Source: Leptospira sp. B5-022 (GTDB taxonomy: Bacteria > Spirochaetota > Leptospiria > Leptospirales > Leptospiraceae). From it: DNA of 64,000 nt. How positions within the stretch are numbered: the first letter of the stretch is position 1; every line of letters starts with the position of its first letter. Shown here in pieces: positions 9,394 through 18,368 of this stretch. The translations under genes were made by a program, and so were the position numbers. The stretch spans positions 496,001 through 560,000 of the forward strand of contig NZ_ANIJ01000006.1 of the NCBI RefSeq assembly GCF_000347035.1. Direction: 5' to 3'. Below the pieces are notes generated by a model. The model was given only the letters and a program-made list of their open reading frames with translations. It was not told the origin of the DNA and did not search any database.

Positions 9394-10737
9394 ATGAGAA
9401 TATTTATAGTAGATGATGAACCGGAAATCCGCAAATCCCTCCAAGATATTTTGGAGGACGAAAATTACGAAGCGGAACAATTCTCTTCCGGAAAAAACTT
9501 CTTAAAACACCTTAAGATAGAAAGACCAAGTCTTGTTTTGCTGGATGTTTGGCTCGGAAAAGAGGACGGACTAAGCATCCTAGATGAGATCAAAAAAATT
9601 TATCCGACTGTCCCAGTGGTCATGATCTCAGGACATGGAACGATAGAACTTGCAGTACAAGCCACCAAAAAGGGTGCATTAAACTTTTTAGAAAAACCAT
9701 TATCGATAGCAAAAGTTTTAGAAGCGGTAGAAGAAGCTTTAGTATATTCCGGAAAGTCGGAAGTTCCTGAAATTAAACTGGAATCGGATGAAATTTTAGG
9801 AAATTCTCCCGCCATCCAAAAAGTTAAATTTTCCATAGCTCAGGCGGCAGCCACAAACGCAAGGGTGTTCATTTACGGAGAGAATGGAACGGGAAAGGAA
9901 TTGGTCGCCAAAACTATATTCAAAAATTCTAAAAGAAAAGATCAACCCTTCGTAGAGGTCAACTGTGCCGCTCTCCCAGAGGAATTGATAGAGTCGGAAT
10001 TGTTCGGATATGTAAAAGGTGCATTCACAGGGGCTACGGACACAAGGATCGGAAAATTCGAGGCTGCCAACGGAGGCACATTATTCCTGGACGAGATCTG
10101 CGATATGTCCCTATCCACCCAGGCAAAGGTACTTCGTATCCTCCAAGAACAAAGATTCGAAAAGTTGGGAAGTACGGAACAAGTATCCGTAGATGTTCGA
10201 ATTATCGCAGCGACTAATATACCGGTGGAAGAAGCGATCAAAGACGGAAAGTTCAGAGAAGATCTATATTACAGATTAAATGTGATCCCGATTACGATCC
10301 CTCCGTTACGCGATCGAAAATCCGATATTCCACTTTTAGTGGATCATTACGTAAGACAAACGATCGCGGAAAATAATCTTTCTCCTAAAATTATAGAGAA
10401 AGAAGCGGTCGCCATCCTAGAAAACCATTTTTGGCCTGGAAATATCAGAGAATTAAAGAACGTGATTGAAAGACTTTGTATCATGACCGTAAGCGATATT
10501 ATCCGGGCCCAAGATGTGAAAGATTCCATGACCGGATTCGTGAAGGCAAACGATCTGGTGGAAAAAGGGGACTTCAAAAAGGCAAAAGAAGAATTTGAAA
10601 AACAGTATATTCTAAAAACCTTACAGACGAATGAAGGAAACGTCTCCAAAACCTCCAAGGCGCTCGGAATCGAAAGATCCCATTTATACAGAAAAATGAA
10701 ATCTTTAGGAATACAGGCGGAGGATATCCATGACTAA
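9394..10737 (+). CDS. NtrX-type sigma-54-dependent response regulator
   Basis: The 447-residue protein has an N-terminal receiver domain with phosphoacceptor Asp51 (LLDVWLG), a central AAA+ domain and a C-terminal Fis-type helix-turn-helix (NVSKTSKALGIERSHLYRK). The AAA+ domain has Walker A GENGTGKE and the GAFTGA loop that contacts sigma-54. It should activate sigma-54 promoters once phosphorylated by the upstream NtrY-like kinase. Co-location with rpoN in one run gives factor, activator and sensor together. The stop overlaps the next start by eight bases. The targets are not visible from this window. Confidence 0.9.
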   Translation: MRIFIVDDEPEIRKSLQDILEDENYEAEQFSSGKNFLKHLKIERPSLVLLDVWLGKEDGLSILDEIKKIYPTVPVVMISGHGTIELAVQATKKGALNFLEKPLSIAKVLEAVEEALVYSGKSEVPEIKLESDEILGNSPAIQKVKFSIAQAAATNARVFIYGENGTGKELVAKTIFKNSKRKDQPFVEVNCAALPEELIESELFGYVKGAFTGATDTRIGKFEAANGGTLFLDEICDMSLSTQAKVLRILQEQRFEKLGSTEQVSVDVRIIAATNIPVEEAIKDGKFREDLYYRLNVIPITIPPLRDRKSDIPLLVDHYVRQTIAENNLSPKIIEKEAVAILENHFWPGNIRELKNVIERLCIMTVSDIIRAQDVKDSMTGFVKANDLVEKGDFKKAKEEFEKQYILKTLQTNEGNVSKTSKALGIERSHLYRKMKSLGIQAEDIHD

Positions 10738-11575
10738 GCCTGGAATTTTTACAGAGCTGAAAGGGATCCTGCAGGACTTTAAATTTTTAGTCCAAAACGG
10801 AGAATTCCCAATCATAAGAAAACAGGGAGAAAAAGATCCCCAGGATCTGGACTTAGAATGGAAAGATTCCTGGAATTGGTCCTCCATCGGATCGAAAAAA
10901 GAAAAAGAGACTTCCATTCCCGGGATCCAAATGAGGATCCCTCCGAAAAAAGAGGACAGAAACTTCTCCTGCAAATTATGCCCTGACCGTTTGAGCGCAG
11001 TTCGTCATTTTATCATCCGGGGTAGAAAAAAAATATTAGTATTACATTATACTGGCGAAACGATCTCGGGAAAACAATCGTACGTAAAAACATCTCCCTT
11101 AAAAATTTTCAGGACCAGCGAAGCGGAGGATGTATTCGATAGAATGATCCAAAAAGTATTCGGATTTACGATGAAGGAGTTCTATTTCCAAGAATTTCCG
11201 GGATGTTTATTTTCCCAAGACAGATCGAATGAAGAAGATTGGAAAAGAAGGACCCAGAACTGTAAGGTCCAAGTGCAGGAAACCATCCAAGAAGAAAATA
11301 TACAAGGAATTATACTGTTAGGCGCCGCAGCCACTCTATATTTCGGAAAAGAAGAGGCCCTCAAACAAATGGGCAAAACTTTAGAGTTCCAACCAGGTAT
11401 CCCGATGGTGGTGCTTCGTTCTCCGGAAGCGATCTTAGCGGCGGAACAAAAAAGAAAATCCAGTAAAGCCGATTCTATCGAATTCCAAGAAGCCAAGAAG
11501 AAGGAAATAGAAGTCAAAGAAAGTATCCTCTCCCAACTCGGGATCTTTCATCAGGAGATTAAAGAGAAAATTTGA
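10730..11575 (+). CDS. Divergent uracil-DNA-glycosylase-like protein
   Basis: I do not recognise this 281-residue protein with certainty. Residues 1-75 are charged and look linker-like. From residue 81 it resembles the iron-sulfur family 4/5 UDG fold: Cys81 and Cys84 in CKLC, Cys159 in FPGC and Cys178 in QNC match the four-cysteine cluster pattern. LLGAAATLYFGKEEAL corresponds to the family's 'LG..A' strand, and IPMVVLRSPEAILA sits where these enzymes have the HP-containing catalytic strand. The usual GEGPG loop is replaced by TGETISG and the catalytic histidine strand is altered, so activity is doubtful. It lies between ntrX and priA with overlaps at both ends. Confidence 0.5.
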   Translation: MTKPGIFTELKGILQDFKFLVQNGEFPIIRKQGEKDPQDLDLEWKDSWNWSSIGSKKEKETSIPGIQMRIPPKKEDRNFSCKLCPDRLSAVRHFIIRGRKKILVLHYTGETISGKQSYVKTSPLKIFRTSEAEDVFDRMIQKVFGFTMKEFYFQEFPGCLFSQDRSNEEDWKRRTQNCKVQVQETIQEENIQGIILLGAAATLYFGKEEALKQMGKTLEFQPGIPMVVLRSPEAILAAEQKRKSSKADSIEFQEAKKKEIEVKESILSQLGIFHQEIKEKI

Positions 11576-13515
11576 TCCAATATGCAGAACTAGCCTTCGA
11601 TCTTCCGATCTTAGAAGATACATTCACCTACGAGGTCCCTTCTGGCACACAAATCGGAATGAGGGTAGAAGCCAAACTCAGAGGAAGAAAAGAAGAAGGG
11701 ATCGTATTATCCTTACATCATAATGAACCCAGCTACGCAGTCTTACAAGTAGATCGGGTCATAGACAAAATTCCTGTCATCAACGATGAGCAGATCCAAC
11801 TTGCCTATTGGGTAAAAGAACAATACCTCGCATCTCTCGGGGAATGTATCCACAAGATGATCCCGTCGGGGAGAAGGCATTCCAAAGTAAAACTAACCGA
11901 GGGACTCTCGGCTTCGGAACCGTTTCCATTAAACGAAGAACAGGAAGCGGCATACCGAAATATCAAAGCGGATTTTGGAAAAGACTCCATACATCTTCTA
12001 TTCGGAATAACGGGAAGCGGAAAAACCGAAGTGTATCTGCATTTGATCCGGGACATTCTACAAAACTCAAACAAGGGAGTTTTACTTTTAGTTCCGGAGA
12101 TAGGTTTGACCTATCATATCATCCGCAAATTAGAAGCGGTATTTCCGGGAGAGATCGCATTATTACATTCCGCATTAAAAGTTTCGGAAAGATTCAAAGC
12201 ATATACGGACCTAATTCAAGGGAAAAAAAGGATCGCAGTAGGAACAAGATCCGCCGTATTCGCACCCGTTTCAAACTTGGGACTCGTCATCATAGACGAA
12301 GAACATGACGGTTCTTTTAAAGAACATTCTACACCTAGATACCATGCAAGACAGATTGCGCTACAACGTTGCAGAACAAACAAAGCGGTATTGGTCTTAG
12401 GATCGGCAACTCCTTCTTTAGAAGTATATCATTTGGCAAAAACGGGAAAAATCGGTCTACAAACTCTGACCAAAAGACCGGGAACCGCAAAACCTCCGAC
12501 AGTTCGGATCGAAGAAAATAAAAAAGATGCAAGGCTTCTCGGTTCGGAACTTACATTTGCGATCAAGCAGAGGTTGGATAAAAAAGAACAGATCATTCTT
12601 CTTTTAAACAGAAGAGGATATAGTCCTTTACTCTATTCCGAAAAGGAAAAAACGTACATCCCTTGCCCGAACTGCACATCTCATCTATGTTATCATAAAA
12701 AAGGTACCGTTATCTGTCACCTCTGCGGATTTTCGGATTCTCTCCAAAGATTGGAATCCAAATTGGGAGAAAAACTCGTCATGATGGGAACAGGCACCCA
12801 AAAACTAGAAGAATTCCTTTTAGAAACTTTTCCGGGTGCGAAAGTAGAACGTTTAGACCAGGATTCCATCCAGGACAAAAGTGTTCTCACAGATGTGATC
12901 GGAAGATTGGTAGACGGAGAGATCGATATTCTCACCGGAACACAAATGATCTCCAAGGGTTTAGATGCGGCAAGGGTCACTCTCGTTGGAGTGTTAAATG
13001 CAGGGATCGGCCTCGGACTTCCGGATTTTCGAGCAGGGGAAAGAGTATTTTCTCTTTTGACACAAGTTGCGGGAAGAGCAGGACGATCGGATCTTGCCGG
13101 AGAGGTTTTGATCGAAACAAACACAGTCGATCATCCGATCATTCGAATGGCATTGGACCAAGACTATATTCGATTTTATGAATCCGAGATCAAAACCAGA
13201 GAAGAACTTTTTTACCCGCCATTCTCTCGACTTGTACGTATCTTATCCAGATCCAAGGATGAAAGTCTTTCCCTCAAAACGATTGAAGAAGTTCACCAAG
13301 TTTTAAAAAAACATCTGCCCGAACCGAACACAGTCGTACTAGGTCCAGCTCCTTGTCCTTTCTATAAGATAGATGCGAATTTCAGAAATCATATACTCAT
13401 CAAAACGACTGTACAGAACAAATGGAGAGAGATCCTAAAAAAAGAGATCCGGCCGCTTAAAATTTCTAAAAACGTTTACCTGGAATTGGATTTTGATCCA
13501 TTGGATCTTGTCTGA
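11572..13515 (+). CDS. priA: Primosomal protein N' (PriA helicase)
   Basis: PriA recognises stalled forks and reloads the replisome. The 647-residue protein has an N-terminal fork-binding part and a helicase core with GITGSGKTEVYLHLI (Walker A), DEEHD (Walker B), TQMISKGLD and QVAGRAGRS. Canonical PriA carries four CxxC pairs that bind two zinc ions. Here only the inner two remain: Cys365/Cys368 (CPNC) and Cys382/Cys385 (CHLC). The outer two pairs are replaced by sequence without cysteine. The TTG start overlaps the upstream stop in a TTGA arrangement. The identity is sure; the loss of one zinc site is discussed as a finding. Confidence 0.95.
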   Translation: MIQYAELAFDLPILEDTFTYEVPSGTQIGMRVEAKLRGRKEEGIVLSLHHNEPSYAVLQVDRVIDKIPVINDEQIQLAYWVKEQYLASLGECIHKMIPSGRRHSKVKLTEGLSASEPFPLNEEQEAAYRNIKADFGKDSIHLLFGITGSGKTEVYLHLIRDILQNSNKGVLLLVPEIGLTYHIIRKLEAVFPGEIALLHSALKVSERFKAYTDLIQGKKRIAVGTRSAVFAPVSNLGLVIIDEEHDGSFKEHSTPRYHARQIALQRCRTNKAVLVLGSATPSLEVYHLAKTGKIGLQTLTKRPGTAKPPTVRIEENKKDARLLGSELTFAIKQRLDKKEQIILLLNRRGYSPLLYSEKEKTYIPCPNCTSHLCYHKKGTVICHLCGFSDSLQRLESKLGEKLVMMGTGTQKLEEFLLETFPGAKVERLDQDSIQDKSVLTDVIGRLVDGEIDILTGTQMISKGLDAARVTLVGVLNAGIGLGLPDFRAGERVFSLLTQVAGRAGRSDLAGEVLIETNTVDHPIIRMALDQDYIRFYESEIKTREELFYPPFSRLVRILSRSKDESLSLKTIEEVHQVLKKHLPEPNTVVLGPAPCPFYKIDANFRNHILIKTTVQNKWREILKKEIRPLKISKNVYLELDFDPLDLV

Positions 13516-14459
13516 TGAAAATCGCATTTTTTGGAACCCCGGAACCTTCTGCCAAACTTTTGCAGGCGTTACTACAAGAGCCTGAGATCCAAGTACAATT
13601 CGTGGTCACAAATCCCGATCGTCCCAAAGGAAGAAGTAAAACCCCTGTTCCAAGCCCGGTAAAAGATATTGCATTATCTGCAAATCTTCCGGTCTTCCAA
13701 TACGAATCCATAAAGAGGGAAAAAGAAGATGCGCTCCAAAATTTTTCCAAGTTCGATGCGGAACTCTACGTGGTATTCGCTTACGGTTCTATTCTACCTA
13801 AAGAAATTTTCTCTCATCCTAAATTTGGTTCCATTAATCTACACGGATCCATTCTGCCTGACTTAAGAGGTGCTTCTCCAGTCCAAACCTCTCTTTGGAA
13901 AGGGTATACGAAAACAGGGATCAGTATCCAATACCTGGGAGAAAAAATGGACGAAGGAGATATCATCTCCATCCAAGAAGTGGATGTGGATCTGGAGGAC
14001 GATACCGGAACCCTGATGGAAAAGATCACCCAAGCTGGGATCCAAAGCCTAATCCCGCTTTTAAAAGGTCCAAGAACTTCTCCCTTTGAAGCTTCTCCGC
14101 AAGACCATTCCAAAGCCACTTATTGTACGAAAATCCAGGCCGAGGACAGGGTCTTAGATCTAAAACTTTCCGCCATGGAAGTGCATAATCGAATCCGAGC
14201 CTTAAGTCCGGATCTAGGCGGCTACTGCCGTTTTCGAGACAAACGTTTGGTTTTGTGGAAAACAAGACCGGTAGATTTTTCCGAATCGCCGATAGAGCCG
14301 GGCAAATTGAAACGAATGGACAAAAAGGCCCTTATTTTCCAGTGTGGAGATGGCCGTTTCTTAGAGATCCTTTCCGTGCAACCGGAAAATAAAAACAGAA
14401 TGACTGTGGCAGATTTCATGAACGGTTTCCGTATTTCGGACGAGGATCGTTTCGAGTGA
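13515..14459 (+). CDS. fmt: Methionyl-tRNA formyltransferase
   Basis: Fmt formylates initiator Met-tRNA with 10-formyl-tetrahydrofolate. The 314-residue protein starts with the Rossmann strand FFGTPEPSAKLL and contains the catalytic Asn-His pair in SINLHGSILPDLRGASPVQ. The aspartate lies in the MDEGDIISIQEV segment, and the smaller C-terminal tRNA-binding domain follows. The ATG overlaps the priA stop by one base and the stop overlaps the next GTG start. The priA-fmt adjacency is widespread in bacteria. Confidence 0.96.
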   Translation: MKIAFFGTPEPSAKLLQALLQEPEIQVQFVVTNPDRPKGRSKTPVPSPVKDIALSANLPVFQYESIKREKEDALQNFSKFDAELYVVFAYGSILPKEIFSHPKFGSINLHGSILPDLRGASPVQTSLWKGYTKTGISIQYLGEKMDEGDIISIQEVDVDLEDDTGTLMEKITQAGIQSLIPLLKGPRTSPFEASPQDHSKATYCTKIQAEDRVLDLKLSAMEVHNRIRALSPDLGGYCRFRDKRLVLWKTRPVDFSESPIEPGKLKRMDKKALIFQCGDGRFLEILSVQPENKNRMTVADFMNGFRISDEDRFE

Positions 14460-15460
14460 CCAAGGAAGAACTCCGCTCTAAATATCTCCCTATCGGGGGT
14501 TACTTTTTTTTCATCGCATTCGGCTTAGTAGTCTTCTTCATAGCCGCATTCTTAGTAGTATTTGTTCGTACCAAAAGTGCAAGCATGGTGGTCATGCCTG
14601 ATGTGGTAGGTAAACCGTACAACGAAGTCCATAACGAGTTAATGCGTCTCCAGTTAAAAGTCAGATTGGAGTCCAAACGATATCCGGATAAAACGGACGG
14701 TATCATCATCTACCAATCCATTCGTCCCGGAAGAGAAGTGGAAGCAGGTTCCAAAGTTTCTCTTACGGTCAATATCGGTTTAGACAGGATCGATATGCCC
14801 AACCTAAAAGGTCAAAGTTTAGTCTCCGCTAAAAACTCCATGGAAAAAGTCCTCTCCGGAGAGACCTATGTTTCTCTGACCTTAGGCGGGATCACCTACG
14901 TCGAAGTGAAAGAAGGAGAACAACCTGATACCGTAGTGGACCAAATCCCGGAAGCAGGTAAAAACATCACCGCGGGCGAAAAAGTATTCTTACTTGTTAC
15001 AAAACCTTCTACCAAGAAAAAAGAAGGGGAGCCCCAGGCAGGATTAGATTTTAAACCGGGCGATTCTTTCGCTTTCGCGCAAAGAGCGTTGGTAAGAGCA
15101 AAAATTTCCTCCAAGGCGGAAGTGGTAGTCACCAAATTTCGACCCGACAACGGAAAGATTGAATCCGTCCAAAAAGTAGGAAACGAATACAAGTTTAAGG
15201 TATTTTATTTCGAGCCGGAAGACAGGGTAGAAAGCGGATACGAAAGTTTCGTGTACGAGGCTCCTGAAAACGGAACGTATTCCTTAATCGTAAAAGACCA
15301 AAAAGACGAAACGAAACAAATCGAGATCAGCGCTCCCACAACCTACCAAGAGGGAGAAAAAATCCAGACCGTCTTTTACAGAACGGGAGACGTGACACTG
15401 GTTCTTTTGGACGAGAAAGGTTCGAAAGTAAAATCCAAAGACTACGAGAACGAATTTTGA
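14456..15460 (+). CDS. PASTA-domain membrane protein without kinase domain
   Basis: The 334-residue protein has a short cytosolic N terminus, one transmembrane helix (about residues 14-38) and then two recognisable PASTA repeats. The first begins at [14 protein letters not shown] and the second at [14 protein letters not shown], each ending in the 'AGxxVxLxV' type strand. The rest (about residues 195-334) is a beta-rich extracytoplasmic region of unknown fold. PASTA domains bind peptidoglycan fragments in Ser/Thr kinases and penicillin-binding proteins. No kinase or transpeptidase domain is present. The gene lies between fmt and rpe, the place where Firmicutes carry the PASTA kinase PrkC. The start is GTG. 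Confidence 0.85.
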   Translation: MTKEELRSKYLPIGGYFFFIAFGLVVFFIAAFLVVFVRTKSASMVVMPDVVGKPYNEVHNELMRLQLKVRLESKRYPDKTDGIIIYQSIRPGREVEAGSKVSLTVNIGLDRIDMPNLKGQSLVSAKNSMEKVLSGETYVSLTLGGITYVEVKEGEQPDTVVDQIPEAGKNITAGEKVFLLVTKPSTKKKEGEPQAGLDFKPGDSFAFAQRALVRAKISSKAEVVVTKFRPDNGKIESVQKVGNEYKFKVFYFEPEDRVESGYESFVYEAPENGTYSLIVKDQKDETKQIEISAPTTYQEGEKIQTVFYRTGDVTLVLLDEKGSKVKSKDYENEF

Positions 15461-16101
15461 AAATCTCCGCTTCTATTCTTGCCACCCAACTTACAGCACT
15501 CGCGAATACTGTTCCCAACTTTAAAAAGGAAGGAATAGACCTAGTCCATATGGACGTGATGGACGGAAACTTTGTACCTCAGATTAGCTTCGGCGAAGCG
15601 GTCAATAAAGAGATCAAGGCAATGACCCAGATCCCTTTAGATGTTCACCTTATGGTGGAGAAGCCTGAAAATCATGTTCACAAATATTATGAACTAAATC
15701 CCTACTGCATTACATTTCATGCGGAAACTACCCATTTCCCGATCCGTCTCGCTCAGGAAATTAAGAAGAATGGACCGAAAGTTGGAGTTTCCCTGAATCC
15801 CGGAACGCCTGTTTCCGCGTTAGAAACACTTCTACCTTATATTGATCTAGTACTTATCATGACTGTAGAGCCTGGCTTCTATGGACAGAAGTTCGTGGAT
15901 GGGGGAATGGACAAAATCAGAAAAGTGAAGTCTTTGATTTCTCCATATCCGATCGAGTTGGAAGTAGATGGGGGAGTCAATGATACAAATATCAAAGAAC
16001 TCGCTCAGGCGGGAGTGGATATCTGTGTTGTAGGAGCCGGTTTATTCAAATCCGGAGACCCAAGCGAGAACGGAATCCGCTTAAAAAGCCTCGTAAAGTA
16101 A
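15457..16101 (+). CDS. rpe: Ribulose-phosphate 3-epimerase
   Basis: Rpe interconverts ribulose-5-phosphate and xylulose-5-phosphate in the pentose phosphate pathway. The 214-residue TIM barrel shows [10 protein letters not shown], the metal-binding [32 protein letters not shown] and the phosphate-binding EVDGGVN and [12 protein letters not shown]. The TTG start overlaps the stop of the PASTA gene by four bases (TTGA). It is the last gene of the long plus-strand run that starts before pyrG; a promoter-like sequence for rpsP follows. Confidence 0.97.
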   Translation: MKISASILATQLTALANTVPNFKKEGIDLVHMDVMDGNFVPQISFGEAVNKEIKAMTQIPLDVHLMVEKPENHVHKYYELNPYCITFHAETTHFPIRLAQEIKKNGPKVGVSLNPGTPVSALETLLPYIDLVLIMTVEPGFYGQKFVDGGMDKIRKVKSLISPYPIELEVDGGVNDTNIKELAQAGVDICVVGAGLFKSGDPSENGIRLKSLVK

Positions 16102-16116
16102 TAATATTATTAAATA

Positions 16117-16146
16117 TTGACAGCCCGGCTTTCCGGCAAATTATGG
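16117..16146 (+). promoter_or_regulatory. Candidate sigma-70 promoter upstream of rpsP
   Basis: A perfect -35 hexamer TTGACA (16117-16122) is followed after 18 bases by TTATGG (16141-16146), a weak -10 match. It sits in the 101-base gap between rpe and rpsP and could start the ribosomal/tRNA-modification operon. The -10 element is poor, so confidence is limited. Confidence 0.4.
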
Positions 16147-16202
16147 CGTATTAGGGCGAGCCGTACGGTGAGCCATCCTTATTTATTCGAAGGAATTTTA
16201 CT

Positions 16203-16469
16203 TTGGTTAAGATCAGACTACAAAGAACCGGAGCCAAAAACAACCCTCACTATCGGGTCGTGGCTGCAGATGCCCGTTCCCCTAGAGACGGTAAATTTAT
16301 CGATATTCTCGGACACTATCACCCAGCAGAGGTGAAAAGCCAAACAGTCCTGGATAAAGAGAAAATTTTAGGCTGGCTCAGCAAAGGTGCTCAACCTACC
16401 GGAACCGTTCTAAACCTCATTAAACACGAGGGAATCTGGGCGGAATATAAACAATCCCTGAAGAAGTAA
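16203..16469 (+). CDS. rpsP: 30S ribosomal protein S16
   Basis: This 88-residue protein begins [22 protein letters not shown], the highly conserved N terminus of S16, and continues with the [14 protein letters not shown] motif. S16 is a primary assembly protein of the small subunit. The start is a TTG at 16203, because the next codon is the conserved Val2 of the family. The stop overlaps the khpA start by one base. This is the first gene of an rpsP-khpA-rimM-trmD-rplS block. Confidence 0.97.
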   Translation: MVKIRLQRTGAKNNPHYRVVAADARSPRDGKFIDILGHYHPAEVKSQTVLDKEKILGWLSKGAQPTGTVLNLIKHEGIWAEYKQSLKK

Positions 16470-16699
16470 TGGAAGAGCTGATCCGCTATATCGTTACTTC
16501 TCTAGTAGATCATCCGGAGGAGATTTCCGTTAAGGAAATCGAGGGCGACGAACAAACCGTCCTTGAACTCCGGGTTTCCCCGAAGGATGTGGGGAAAGTG
16601 ATCGGCAAAAACGGAAGGATCGCAAAGTCCTTAAGAGCGATCTTAACCGCAGCATCCATCAAAGCCGGAAAAAATTTCTCCTTAGAAATTATTGACTGA
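16469..16699 (+). CDS. khpA: KH-domain RNA-binding protein KhpA (YlqC)
   Basis: The 76-residue protein is a single KH domain with the GxxG loop in [13 protein letters not shown]. KhpA-type proteins bind RNA, often together with KhpB/Jag, and affect cell envelope and translation functions in Gram-positive bacteria. Its position directly after rpsP and before rimM is the usual one. The last eight bases overlap the TTG start of rimM. Confidence 0.93.
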   Translation: MEELIRYIVTSLVDHPEEISVKEIEGDEQTVLELRVSPKDVGKVIGKNGRIAKSLRAILTAASIKAGKNFSLEIID

Positions 16700-17210
16700 G
16701 ACTCGTATCCTAACCGGACATTTAGGAAAACCCTTCGGACTGAAGGGTTTTGTCAGACTGGTTGCAGAGGACAGTTCCGTTCCGGAACTAAAATTTCCCA
16801 TCCAAGCCACCTTAGAATTTCCCTCTCGGGAACCTGTACCCGTTAAGATCCTGAAATCGACCATACAATCGGGTAAGATCCTTTTACAATTGGAAGGGAT
16901 CAATTCTCCGGAAGAAGCATCTTCCTTAACAGGCGGGAAACTTTATATCGATCGCTCCTATTTTCCCAAATCCAAAAACGAAGAATATTATCTCTTCGAG
17001 TTAAAAGGTCTAAAAGCCGTCAGTGAAGACGGAAAAGAACTTGGCTGGGAATTGGTGGACATTCTAGAAAATCCGGCACATTCTATCTTAGTCTTTCAAA
17101 CCCAAGATTCTGAGGTCTTAATTCCCTATGTGGAAAAACATGTAGGCAAAGTACTCTTGAAAGAAGGTAAGATCGTTTTAAAAAACCCTGAGGATTGGAA
17201 TGAAATTTAA
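16692..17210 (+). CDS. rimM: 16S rRNA processing protein RimM
   Basis: RimM binds S19 and helps mature the 30S head. The 172-residue protein begins with the typical [17 protein letters not shown] (family form 'G.i...hGlkGevkv') and ends with a PRC-barrel-like domain containing [10 protein letters not shown] and [10 protein letters not shown]. The start is a TTG at 16692, eight bases before the end of khpA, since no other start preserves the conserved first strand. Its end overlaps trmD by 11 bases. Confidence 0.94.
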   Translation: MTETRILTGHLGKPFGLKGFVRLVAEDSSVPELKFPIQATLEFPSREPVPVKILKSTIQSGKILLQLEGINSPEEASSLTGGKLYIDRSYFPKSKNEEYYLFELKGLKAVSEDGKELGWELVDILENPAHSILVFQTQDSEVLIPYVEKHVGKVLLKEGKIVLKNPEDWNEI

Positions 17211-17868
17211 TTTTATTACCTTATTCCCGTCCAAGATCCAAGCGTATTTTTCAGAAGGGCTACAAGAGAAGGCAATCCAAAAGGGAGTATTCTCCGTAAA
17301 CATTGTACATCTGCGGGACTTCTCCAATAATAAACATCTAAAGGTAGACGACACTCCTTATGGTGGAGGTCCAGGAATGCTCTTAAAAGTAGAGCCGATT
17401 GACCTGGCATTAAAATCATTGGGAGAAGATAGAGGACTCGTAATTCTTACCACTCCATCCGGAATTCCATTCGACCAGAACGTTGCGGAGAAATTATCCA
17501 AGCTCCAAAAACCGATCACTCTCATATCAGGATACTATGAAGGAGTGGATCATCGGGTTACAGAGCATCTTGTTGACATAGAACTGTCCCTTGGAAATTA
17601 TGTAATTTCAGCCGGAGATTTGGCTAGCCTCTGCATAACGGATGCTGTGTCCAGGCTTTTGCCCGGCTTTTTAGGCGACCGAGAGAGCCTGGAAGAAGAA
17701 TCTCATAACGAAAGGGATATTTTAGAATATCCACAATATACGAAACCTTCCGAGTATAATGGCTGGAAGGTTCCCGAAGTTCTCTTGGGCGGAAACCACG
17801 CGGCGATAGAATCTTGGCGCAAAGCCAATCGAAAGAAAGTCGACCCTGATATTACGAGGAATTTATGA
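17200..17868 (+). CDS. trmD: tRNA (guanine-37-N1)-methyltransferase
   Basis: TrmD methylates G37 next to the anticodon and prevents +1 frameshifting. The 222-residue SPOUT enzyme shows FNFITLFP at the start, [15 protein letters not shown], the SAM-binding trefoil-knot segments [11 protein letters not shown] and [12 protein letters not shown], and [16 protein letters not shown] at the C-terminal domain. Overlaps with rimM (11 bases) and rplS (4 bases) indicate coupling. Confidence 0.97.
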   Translation: MKFNFITLFPSKIQAYFSEGLQEKAIQKGVFSVNIVHLRDFSNNKHLKVDDTPYGGGPGMLLKVEPIDLALKSLGEDRGLVILTTPSGIPFDQNVAEKLSKLQKPITLISGYYEGVDHRVTEHLVDIELSLGNYVISAGDLASLCITDAVSRLLPGFLGDRESLEEESHNERDILEYPQYTKPSEYNGWKVPEVLLGGNHAAIESWRKANRKKVDPDITRNL

Positions 17869-18290
17869 AAGAACTTTTAAAAGGCGGACTTCCAACAGAA
17901 GCGAATCGTACCCTAAATTTCAATGTTGGGGACACTGTAAAGGTCCATTATAAAATCCAAGAATCCGGTAAGGAAAGGGTCCAGGTTTACGAAGGAGTTG
18001 TGATCTCCATCTCTAACGGCGGAAACGGAAAATCCTTCACCGTTCGTAGGATTTCTTACGATGTAGGTGTAGAAAGAGTATTCCCACTGTATTCTCCTCG
18101 TATCGCTAAAATTGAACTAGTACGTAAAGGTAAGGTTCGTCGTTCTAAGCTCTTCTTCTTAAGAGAACGTTCCGGAAAATCAGCTCGTATTCGCGAGTTG
18201 AAAGGCGGAAAAGTTTTAGTAGCAGAGGACAGAAAACGCCAAACAGCAGAAGAAGCAAAAGCAGCTGCTCCTGCACCTGCTGCCGAATAA
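17865..18290 (+). CDS. rplS: 50S ribosomal protein L19
   Basis: L19 sits at the subunit interface. The family core is visible: [52 protein letters not shown] and the basic [21 protein letters not shown]. The protein is 141 residues, somewhat longer than usual L19 (about 115), because of an alanine-, lysine- and glutamate-rich C-terminal tail (about residues 118-141) ending AAAPAPAAE. The ATG overlaps the trmD stop. Confidence 0.97.
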   Translation: MKELLKGGLPTEANRTLNFNVGDTVKVHYKIQESGKERVQVYEGVVISISNGGNGKSFTVRRISYDVGVERVFPLYSPRIAKIELVRKGKVRRSKLFFLRERSGKSARIRELKGGKVLVAEDRKRQTAEEAKAAAPAPAAE

Positions 18291-18302
18291 GAATCTTTTT
18301 CA

Positions 18303-18326
18303 TTGCGGCGGAATTCTCTGCCGCAA
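18303..18326 (+). terminator. Stem-loop after rplS
   Basis: TTGCGGC (18303-18309) and GCCGCAA (18320-18326) form a perfect 7-bp stem with a 10-base loop in the 78-base gap between rplS and rnhB. A pyrimidine-rich stretch follows, but there is no uninterrupted T-tract directly behind the stem. It could be an attenuating terminator or an mRNA-processing hairpin. Confidence 0.4.
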
Positions 18327-18368
18327 GTATCTCTTTCCTTCTTCTCCTTTTTCCCACCTTAAAATCCA

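Noticed and set aside
11808..12308. A 166-residue open frame in another frame inside priA
   Set aside because: It lies fully within the strongly supported priA gene, has Arg/Lys-rich random-looking sequence and no ribosome-binding site.
16117..16335. A 72-residue open frame before and across rpsP
   Set aside because: It overlaps rpsP in another frame, covers the promoter-like sequence, and its translation has no family features.
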